Shown here one piece after another: positions 1-4,780 of a DNA stretch of 7,913 nucleotides. This DNA is from Wenzhouxiangella sp. Lineage in GTDB: Bacteria; Pseudomonadota; Gammaproteobacteria; Xanthomonadales; Wenzhouxiangellaceae. The position numbers and the translations under genes were made by a program. Position 1 is the stretch's first letter; every line of letters starts with the position of its first letter. The stretch is taken from contig SKKM01000199.1 of NCBI GenBank assembly GCA_007121485.1, positions 1 through 7,913 on the forward strand, read 5' to 3'. The notes beneath the pieces were generated by a model. The model did no database searches and was not told the DNA's origin. It saw nothing but the letters and a program-made list of their open reading frames with translations.

Positions 1-61
1 CGGCATCGGCTGCGGCGCCGATGCCCAGTGAGTCCAGAACAAGCACGATGGCGCGGGACAT
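1..61 (-). CDS. deoB: Phosphopentomutase, N-terminal 20 codons (partial, runs off left edge)
   Basis: Phosphopentomutase interconverts (deoxy)ribose-1-phosphate and (deoxy)ribose-5-phosphate in the cytosol, linking thymidine phosphorylase to deoxyribose-phosphate aldolase. The visible start reads MSRAIVLVLDSLGIGAAADA, which matches the DeoB N-terminus closely (E. coli type MKRA.I.VLDSFGIG). Asp10 is the expected metal-binding aspartate of this alkaline-phosphatase-superfamily enzyme. The ATG (59-61) is preceded by a good Shine-Dalgarno, TGAGGAG on the minus strand at about 70-76, which overlaps the deoA stop codon. Only 12 bp separate deoA and deoB, so the genes are almost surely co-transcribed and probably translationally coupled. 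Only the first 20 codons are present, so completeness cannot be judged. Confidence 0.9.
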   Translation of the reverse strand, partial: MSRAIVLVLDSLGIGAAADA

Positions 62-73
62 GGCCTGGTCTCC

Positions 74-1396
74 TCAGGACGCGTGGCTGATCAGGCGGGA
101 GATCAGCGGCGGCTGCGCAATCTCGTCATCGCCCATGGTAACCGCCGCTCGCAACTGGCGCGCCGCCTGCGCGGCGTCCTCGGCGCTGCGCGCGTGCACC
201 ACGGCCAGCGGACGATCCGAGTCGACGGCCTGGCCAACCGGCGCGAGATCGCTCAAGCCCACCGATGGGTCGATGTCATCGCTGGCCCGCTGCCGTCCGC
301 CGCCCAGCGCCACCACCGTCAAACCGATTGCTCGCATGTCCATGGACTGCACGCGTCCGCTGCCTTCGGCAAAGACCGGCTCGATCACCGGCGCCCTCGG
401 CAGCAGTTGCGGGTACTTGGTCAGCAACTCCGGCGGCCCGCCCAGCGCGCGGACCATGTCGGCGAAGCGTTCGGCGACCGCGCCGCTGGTCCAGGCCCGG
501 TCCAGTCTTTCCAGCGCCGCGGCTTCGCTCTCGGCCAGGCCGCCCAGCATGAGCATGCGCGCCGACAGCTGGCGGCTGAGCTCGAACAGCCGCCCGCCGC
601 GCGTCTTCCCGGTCAGCAGATCCAGGACCTCGGCCACTTCCAGCGCATTGCCGGCGCAGGAGGCCAGCGGGCGGTCCATGTCGGTGAGCAGGGCTTCGGC
701 CGGCGTGCCGGCCTCCGCGCAAACGCGGACCAGTGCTTCGGCCAGTTCCGCGGCGCGGTCGGCATCCGGCATGACCGCGCCGGAGCCGGTCTTGACGTCC
801 AGCACCAGGCCGTCCAGGCCTTCGGCCAGCTTCTTGCTCAGGATGGAGGCGACGATCAGCGGCAGGCAGTCGACCGTGGCGGTGACGTCGCGGATGGCGT
901 ACAGGCGGCGGTCGGCCGGGGCCAGGTCGTCGGTCTGGCCGATGATGGCCACGCCGACCTCGCGCACCGTGCGCCGAAAAGTCTGCGGGTCGGGGAAGGG
1001 CTGGTAGCCGGGGATGGCGGCCAGCTTGTCCAGGGTGCCGCCGGTGTGGCCCAGGCCGCGGCCGGAGATCATAGGCACATGGCCGCCGCAGGCGGCCACC
1101 CAGGGTCCGACCAGCAGCGAGGTGGCATCGCCGATGCCGCCGGTGGAATGCTTGTCCAGCACCGGGCCCGACAGCTCGCCGGCCCAGTCCATGACCCGGC
1201 CCGAATCGCGCATGGCGCGGGTCAGGGCCGCGGTTTCGGCATGCTGCATGCCGCGCCAGTAAACGGCCATGGCGAAAGCGCCCAGCTGCTCGTCGCTGAT
1301 GCGACCGTCGACGATGCCCGCCACCAGTTCGCTCAACTCGGCAGTATCCAGTGCCCGGCCGTCGCGCTTGGCGCGGATCAGCTCCTGGAACATCAT
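74..1396 (-). CDS. deoA: Thymidine phosphorylase
   Basis: Catalyses phosphorolysis of thymidine (and deoxyuridine) to the free base and 2-deoxyribose-1-phosphate in the cytosol. The 440-aa product equals the E. coli DeoA length. Family marks are in order: DKHSTGG at 81-87 (phosphate site, Lys82 and Ser84), SGRGLGHTGGTLDKL at 111-125 (family signature, Ser111), YAIRD near 166-170 (Arg169, pyrimidine contact), SILSKK at 184-189 (Ser184, Lys188), and VKTGSGAVM at 201-209. The C-terminal region ends in the expected alpha/beta domain (ALGGGRQRASDDIDPSVG). The ATG shares one base with the deoC stop (TGATG overlap at 1394-1398) and lacks its own strong ribosome site, so translation coupled to deoC is likely. 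A second Met at codon 2 gives an equivalent start. No damage is seen. Confidence 0.97.
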   Translation of the reverse strand: MMFQELIRAKRDGRALDTAELSELVAGIVDGRISDEQLGAFAMAVYWRGMQHAETAALTRAMRDSGRVMDWAGELSGPVLDKHSTGGIGDATSLLVGPWVAACGGHVPMISGRGLGHTGGTLDKLAAIPGYQPFPDPQTFRRTVREVGVAIIGQTDDLAPADRRLYAIRDVTATVDCLPLIVASILSKKLAEGLDGLVLDVKTGSGAVMPDADRAAELAEALVRVCAEAGTPAEALLTDMDRPLASCAGNALEVAEVLDLLTGKTRGGRLFELSRQLSARMLMLGGLAESEAAALERLDRAWTSGAVAERFADMVRALGGPPELLTKYPQLLPRAPVIEPVFAEGSGRVQSMDMRAIGLTVVALGGGRQRASDDIDPSVGLSDLAPVGQAVDSDRPLAVVHARSAEDAAQAARQLRAAVTMGDDEIAQPPLISRLISHAS

Positions 1397-2172
1397 CAGT
1401 AGCGTGAGCTCAGATCGACCGGCTTGGCGCCCAGGCCGAGCGTGCGCAGCAAATCGTCCAGCAGGCCGGAGGCACCGAAGCGAAAGCGCTCGGGGCGCAA
1501 CCAGCTCTCGCCGAGGAGGTCGGCGGCCAGGTCCAGGTACACCGCGGCCTCGCTGGCGGTCCGGATGCCGCCGGCGGCCTTGAAGCCCACGGGGCGGGTG
1601 CTGTCCCGGATCGCCTCCATCATGATGGTGGCCGCTTCCGGGGTGGCGTTGACGGCGACCTTGCCGGTGGAGGTCTTGAGGAAATCGGCGCCGGCGCTGA
1701 TGGCGATCTCGGATGCGGTGCGGATGAGCCCGGGGTCCTTCAGTTCGCCGGTCTCCAGGATGACCTTGAGCGTGTAGCCGGTCAGCGCCTGGCGGCAGCG
1801 GCTGATGAGCCGGTAGCCGGCCCGTTCGTCACCGGCCATGAGGGCGCGATAGGGGAAGACCAGGTCGATCTCGTCGGCGCCGCTGGTGACGGCGGAGCGG
1901 GCTTCATCCAGGACGTTTTCGACCGAGTCTTCGCCGCCGGGGAAGTTGACCACGGTCGCGACCTTGACCCGGTCCTGCAGCCTGGTGCGCGCCAGGCCCT
2001 GGCGGGCCACGGCCACGTGAATCGGCGCGACGCAGACGGCCGCTACCGTCCCGGCTTGCGTTCCGGCGCGCGCACACAGGCGCAGGATGTCGGCGTCGGT
2101 ATCGGTGTCGTTCAGGCTGGTCAGGTCCAGCAGGGGCAGAATCTGGCGGGCGATGTCCTGTTGCGATGCCAT
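1396..2172 (-). CDS. deoC: Deoxyribose-phosphate aldolase
   Basis: Class I aldolase that splits 2-deoxyribose-5-phosphate into acetaldehyde and glyceraldehyde-3-phosphate, the last step of deoxynucleoside catabolism. The 258-aa length matches the gammaproteobacterial type (about 259). The Schiff-base lysine is Lys166 in GADFLKTSTGK. The second catalytic lysine is Lys198 in VGFKAAGGIRT, and the catalytic aspartate is Asp103 in DEIDLVFPYR. VNFPGG near 75-80 is also typical. It is the first gene of the deoC-deoA-deoB operon, in the same order as the enteric deo operon. The chosen ATG (2170-2172) gives the full family N-terminus, but no clear Shine-Dalgarno precedes it. A TATGAT hexamer about 31 bp upstream would give a very short leader. 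The downstream overlap with deoA is one base. Confidence 0.97.
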   Translation of the reverse strand: MASQQDIARQILPLLDLTSLNDTDTDADILRLCARAGTQAGTVAAVCVAPIHVAVARQGLARTRLQDRVKVATVVNFPGGEDSVENVLDEARSAVTSGADEIDLVFPYRALMAGDERAGYRLISRCRQALTGYTLKVILETGELKDPGLIRTASEIAISAGADFLKTSTGKVAVNATPEAATIMMEAIRDSTRPVGFKAAGGIRTASEAAVYLDLAADLLGESWLRPERFRFGASGLLDDLLRTLGLGAKPVDLSSRY

Positions 2173-2202
2173 GGTCGAGCGGGATGGGATGGCCTAGCGA
2201 GG

Positions 2203-2278
2203 ATCATAGCCTGTCTGTGGCCCCTTTGCGGTTGAGTTTTTGTGTCCGAACCGCTATCCTTTCCGGCTCGATTGTCAA
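2203..2278 (-). promoter_or_regulatory. Candidate deo operon promoter region
   Basis: Read on the minus strand, there is a perfect -35 hexamer TTGACA (2273-2278), followed after 16 bp by a poor -10 (TAGCGG, 2251-2256). Closer to deoC there is a good -10 hexamer TATGAT (2203-2208) with no good -35 at the right distance. Either could drive deoCAB; the proximal one would start about 24 nt before the deoC ATG. The left arm of the first hairpin of the array (2276-2284) overlaps the TTGACA, so a repressor could act there, but I recognise no known operator. Confidence 0.3.
2232..2260 (+). promoter_or_regulatory. Candidate promoter reading toward tRNA-Lys
   Basis: TTGAGT (2232-2237) and TATCCT (2255-2260) are separated by 17 bp, a plausible sigma-70 promoter with four of six consensus bases in each hexamer. 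It would start near 2267 and transcribe through the hairpin array into tRNA-Lys and the two methyltransferase genes. It overlaps the candidate minus-strand promoter. It is suggested by spacing only. A closer tRNA promoter within 2376-2412 is possible, but I found no convincing hexamer pair there. Confidence 0.3.
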
Positions 2279-2401
2279 CCCGGCTTGCTAGTGGACGCGC
2301 CGGGTTGGTTGCCCGGCCGGCACGGCCGGGACCGCGAAGCGGAGGCATTTGCGGATATGCGCCGCAAATGCCGATCATCAAATACCGCAGGTATTTTGAT
2401 G
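2276..2401. repeat. Array of five consecutive hairpins upstream of tRNA-Lys
   Basis: Nearly every base from 2276 to 2401 lies in an inverted repeat. Hairpin 1 has 9-bp perfect arms, 2276-2284 (CAACCCGGC) and 2299-2307. Hairpin 2 has 8-bp arms, 2312-2319 and 2323-2330, with loop GCA. Hairpin 3 is CCGC-GAA-GCGG at 2332-2342. Hairpin 4 has 11-bp perfect arms, 2344-2354 (GGCATTTGCGG) and 2362-2372, with a 7-nt loop. Hairpin 5 pairs 2376-2386 (CATCAAATACC) with 2390-2401 around loop GCA with one bulged T. Three loops have the GNA form, and hairpin 3 contains GCGAAGC, known as an unusually stable DNA mini-hairpin. None is followed by a T run. The function is unknown. Confidence 0.75.
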
Positions 2402-2417
2402 CCGAGTCAATAATTTC

Positions 2418-2492
2418 GGGCCGTTAGCTCAATGGTAGAGCAGTAGGCTTTTAACCTATTGGTTGAAGGTTCGAGTCCTTCACGGCCCACCA
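2418..2492 (+). tRNA. tRNA-Lys (anticodon UUU)
   Basis: All four stems fold. The acceptor stem pairs 2418-2424 (GGGCCGT) with 2482-2488 (ACGGCCC). The D stem pairs GCTC 2427-2430 with GAGC 2438-2441. The anticodon stem pairs 2443-2447 with 2455-2459 (one G-U), with loop CTTTTAA (2448-2454) and anticodon TTT at 2450-2452. The T stem pairs GAAGG 2465-2469 with CCTTC 2477-2481, with loop TTCGAGT. The discriminator is A (2489) and CCA is encoded (2490-2492). The five-base variable loop (2460-2464) has G at position 46 (2462), the usual site of m7G. The sequence is close to E. coli tRNA-Lys. No terminator follows, so readthrough into the methyltransferase gene is plausible. Confidence 0.98.
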
Positions 2493-2502
2493 TTTCCCCG
2501 AC

Positions 2503-2512
2503 CCGCCGGCGG
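2503..2512. repeat. Short perfect palindrome between tRNA-Lys and the methyltransferase gene
   Basis: CCGCCGGCGG is a 10-bp perfect palindrome. In RNA the surrounding bases can form a 4-bp stem (GACC 2500-2503 with GGTC 2511-2514). It is too weak, and too poor in following T, to be a convincing terminator. It may act as a tRNA 3'-processing or pausing structure, but that is inference. Confidence 0.3.
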
Positions 2513-2535
2513 TCGCTTTCAGAGGCTTCAAGGCC

Positions 2536-3207
2536 ATGGGCGTATCGTCCATCCCGGTTTCGAGCCAGGACGGAGTCCATCCGCGCCTGGCCGAGATCGT
2601 GAACCGGCATCTGGCAAGCACCTGGCGGCGTCCCCTGCGCGCCTGCAGCCGCCCGGCCTTCGAGCGCCTGGCCGCGGAACTGCGCGCCGATCGGCCCCTG
2701 GTCCTGGATTCCGGTTGCGGCACCGGCTGGTCGACGGCCCGCCTGGCGGTCGCCCATCCGGACTGCGAGGTCGTCGGCGTCGACCGATCCCTGGTTCGCC
2801 TGCGCCGTCATCCGGCCCTGCCGCCCAACGCCCACCTGCTGCGCGCCGACCTGGCCGACTTCTGGCGCCTGGCCCGCGCCGCCGGCTGGCGTGTGGGGCA
2901 TCATTATCTGCTTCATCCCAATCCATGGCCGAAGCCGGCGCAGCTGCAGCGGCGCTGGCACGCCCATCCCGTGTGGCCGGATCTGCTGGCGCTGGGTGGG
3001 GTGCTGGAACTGCGGACCAATTTCGAGATCTACGCAGCGGAGTTCGCGCTGGCGCTGGAACTGGCCGGATTCGCCGCGGACGTGGAACTGTTATCTTTGC
3101 CGGTTCATGAGGCCGTGAGCCTTTTCGAACGCAAATATGTGGAAAGCGGGCACGACATCTTCCGGGTACGCGCCCGCCTGGTTTGTACCCAGCAGAGGCC
3201 GATGTAG
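2536..3207 (+). CDS. TrmB-like SAM-dependent methyltransferase
   Basis: A Rossmann-fold class I methyltransferase related to tRNA (guanine-N7)-methyltransferase (Methyltransf_4/TrmB family). In the 223-aa product, the SAM motif I is VLDSGCGTGW (56-65), followed by VVGVDRS (79-85). HPNPWPKPAQLQRRW (127-141) corresponds to the TrmB signature FPDPW.K..H.KRR. GGVLELRTNFEIYAAEF (154-170) matches TrmB GG....TD...YA. FERKYVESGHDIFR (197-210) is the usual C-terminal element. Two key positions differ from classic TrmB: PDPW is PNPW and the T-D is T-N. I therefore read it as a divergent paralogue rather than the housekeeping TrmB, and give no symbol. The ATG at 2536 lies 43 bp past tRNA-Lys, with AGAGG (2521-2525) as a modest ribosome site. 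The next gene follows after 21 bp. tRNA is the likely substrate but this is not shown. Confidence 0.85.
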   Translation: MGVSSIPVSSQDGVHPRLAEIVNRHLASTWRRPLRACSRPAFERLAAELRADRPLVLDSGCGTGWSTARLAVAHPDCEVVGVDRSLVRLRRHPALPPNAHLLRADLADFWRLARAAGWRVGHHYLLHPNPWPKPAQLQRRWHAHPVWPDLLALGGVLELRTNFEIYAAEFALALELAGFAADVELLSLPVHEAVSLFERKYVESGHDIFRVRARLVCTQQRPM

Positions 3208-3228
3208 GCCATCAGGAGAGGAGATCTG

Positions 3229-4035
3229 ATGCAAATTCGTAGTTGGATGTTGAGCGGCGCCCTGGCGCTGACGCTGTCTGCCCCCCTGGCGGCAGACGAC
3301 CGCCTGAGCGCGGTGATTGCAGATCCGGCCCGTCCGGCGGCCGAGGCCGCCCGCGACCAGTACCGCAATCCCTTCGAGACCCTGAGCTTTTTCGGCCTGC
3401 GCCCTGACATGACCGTGATCGAAATCTCGCCCTCGGTGGGTTGGTACACCGAAATCCTCGGGCCTTACCTGCGCGACGAGGGCCAGTTGATCGCCGCCCA
3501 CTGGAACATGGAGCGCGACAACGTGCCCGAGTTCATGGCGCGTGGCCGCGCCGCCTTCGAAGAGCGGATTGCCGACACTGAACGTTTCGGCAGCGTCGAG
3601 ATCATCCCCTTCGATCCGCCGGCCATCACCCGCCTGGGCGAGCCGGACAGCGCCGACCTGGTGCTGACCTTCCGCAACGTTCACGGTTACAAGCGTGCGG
3701 GCACCTTCGGCGTCGTGCTGGACGCCGCCTATGAAGTGCTCAAGAGTGGCGGCGTGCTCGGCGTGGTCGGCCACCGGCTGCCGGAAGATCGTGAGCAAGA
3801 CCCGGAAGCGCGCTCCGGTTACGTCCACCAGAGCTGGGTGATCGAACAGGCTGAAGCGCACGGCTTCCGCTTTGCCGAGGCATCCGAGGTCAACGCCAAC
3901 CCGCGCGACACCGCCGATCACCCATCCGGCGTCTGGAGCCTCCCGCCCGGCCTGCGCGATGGTGAAGAGACCGCCGAGCAGTTCCGCGCGATCGGCGAGT
4001 CGGACCGCTTCACCCTGAAGTTCGTCAAGCCCTGA
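3229..4035 (+). CDS. Exported class I methyltransferase-like protein (COG4798 type)
   Basis: The 268-aa product starts with a signal peptide: one Arg (residue 4), a hydrophobic core at about 6-20, and a signal-peptidase-I-like site after Ala21 or Ala22 (LSAPLAADD). Family marks for predicted methyltransferases of the COG4798 type follow: RDQYRNPFETLSFFGLRPDM (42-61), VIEISPSVGWYTEILGPYL (63-81), DLVLTFRNVHGY (143-154), LKSGGVLGVVGHR (171-183) and ANPRDTADHPSGVWSLPP (223-240). The SAM motif is degenerate: the usual PGGGWYTEIL reads SPSVGWYTEIL. AGGAGAGGAG (3214-3223), 5 nt before the ATG, is a very strong ribosome site and fixes the start. It forms a likely operon with the TrmB-like gene (21-bp gap). 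The substrate and even catalysis are unknown, and a periplasmic site would lack obvious SAM. Confidence 0.85.
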   Translation: MQIRSWMLSGALALTLSAPLAADDRLSAVIADPARPAAEAARDQYRNPFETLSFFGLRPDMTVIEISPSVGWYTEILGPYLRDEGQLIAAHWNMERDNVPEFMARGRAAFEERIADTERFGSVEIIPFDPPAITRLGEPDSADLVLTFRNVHGYKRAGTFGVVLDAAYEVLKSGGVLGVVGHRLPEDREQDPEARSGYVHQSWVIEQAEAHGFRFAEASEVNANPRDTADHPSGVWSLPPGLRDGEETAEQFRAIGESDRFTLKFVKP

Positions 4036-4050
4036 GCCCAGGCGAAAACC

Positions 4051-4073
4051 CGGGGCGGCCAAGTGCCGCCCCG
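4051..4073 (+). terminator. Strong GC hairpin, probable terminator
   Basis: Perfect 9-bp arms CGGGGCGGC (4051-4059) and GCCGCCCCG (4065-4073) enclose the loop CAAGT, 15 bp after the methyltransferase stop. The downstream tract TCTTCAC is only moderately T-rich, but an A run (GAAAAC) precedes the stem. It probably ends the tRNA-Lys/methyltransferase unit and isolates the BLUF gene. Confidence 0.65.
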
Positions 4074-4141
4074 TCTTCACGGCGCCTTGCGAGGGCGGGC
4101 GTATCGTTGGCGCTGTTCGGGTGCAATCCCAGTAGTGAGCA

Positions 4142-4723
4142 ATGCCAGATTTACTCCGCCTCGTCTACGCCAGCAAGGCCAATTTCGATACATCGGTCGC
4201 CGAGGGTGAAAAAAATCCCGCGCTTTCCGAAATCCTGACCCAGTGCCGGCGCAACAACGAGCCCAAAAACATCTGCGGTGTGCTGTGTTACGGCGACGGG
4301 TTCTTCTTCCAGTGCCTGGAGGGGGATCGTTCCGCGGTCGAGGGCCTTTACGATCGCCTGCTCAACGATGGCAGGCACCGGGACATCACCCTGCTGAGCA
4401 AGCGCGCCGTGCCGCAACGCATGTTCCGGCAGTGGAGCATGAAGTTCATGAACGTCGACTCGAAAATCCGGCGCATGCTCCAGATCGAGAACCTTGACGA
4501 GTTCCAACCGCACAGCTTCAGCGATCTCATGGTCGAACGCCTGCTGGTCGAGTTGCGCGACGCGTCCGAGAAACGCCGCCCGGCGCCGATCGGCACCCAG
4601 GGTCGCGGCGCCAGCGCGCGCCAGGCCGGCGCCGCCCGCGAACTGATGCCGGGGCTGGTTTTCGCCACTGCAGCCGGCGTTCTGGCCATCGTGTTCGGCC
4701 TGATGCTGGCCGGCCTCATCTGA
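4142..4723 (+). CDS. BLUF-domain blue-light sensor with C-terminal membrane anchor
   Basis: The 193-aa product has an N-terminal BLUF domain (about 4-105), a flavin-binding photoreceptor fold. The photocycle residues are all present: Tyr9 (LVYAS), Asn39, Gln57 (FFFQCLEG), Trp98 and Met100 (QWSMKF); these correspond to AppA Tyr21, Asn45, Gln63, Trp104 and Met106. A helical segment follows at about 115-145, then a polar Gly/Ala/Arg-rich linker (about 146-167). A single strongly hydrophobic helix spans about 168-193 to the C-terminus, so the protein looks tail-anchored with BLUF in the cytosol. There is no EAL, GGDEF or cyclase output domain, so a partner protein presumably relays the signal. 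No ribosome site is strong. parC starts 57 bp downstream on the same strand, with no obvious functional link. Confidence 0.93.
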   Translation: MPDLLRLVYASKANFDTSVAEGEKNPALSEILTQCRRNNEPKNICGVLCYGDGFFFQCLEGDRSAVEGLYDRLLNDGRHRDITLLSKRAVPQRMFRQWSMKFMNVDSKIRRMLQIENLDEFQPHSFSDLMVERLLVELRDASEKRRPAPIGTQGRGASARQAGAARELMPGLVFATAAGVLAIVFGLMLAGLI

Positions 4724-4735
4724 CCGCGCCCCCTC

Positions 4736-4752
4736 GGCCTGCCTGACAGGCC
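4736..4752 (+). other. Weak hairpin between the BLUF gene and parC
   Basis: GGCCTG (4736-4741) and CAGGCC (4747-4752) form a 6-bp stem with a 5-nt loop. No T tract follows, so this is a weak terminator candidate at best, and parC may be partly read from the BLUF promoter. Confidence 0.3.
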
Positions 4753-4762
4753 TGTCCGATCT

Positions 4763-4780
4763 GGGCGAAAATGAGCGCCC
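4763..4780 (+). promoter_or_regulatory. Hairpin abutting the parC start codon
   Basis: GGGCG (4763-4767) and CGCCC (4776-4780) can pair around the loop AAAATGAG, with the right arm ending exactly at the parC ATG (4781). The only purine-rich candidate ribosome site (ATGAG) lies in the loop. Folding could limit initiation, but 5 bp may be chance. Confidence 0.3.

Noticed and set aside
83..1402. Long plus-strand open frames opposite deoA
   Set aside because: Antisense shadows of a clearly real deoA in GC-rich DNA; products are His/Gln/Arg-rich without motifs.
2418..2492. tRNA-Lys as an integration site for a genomic island
   Set aside because: No second copy of the tRNA 3' end and no integrase is found in the window; the downstream gene is an ordinary methyltransferase.
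2407..2967. Minus-strand open frames running through tRNA-Lys
   Set aside because: They translate the reverse of the tRNA (a familiar false ORF ending in phrases such as LEPSTNRL) and oppose the TrmB-like gene.
3091..4080. Minus-strand 329-codon frame
   Set aside because: Antisense to the COG4798-type gene, which has a strong ribosome site, a signal peptide and family motifs.
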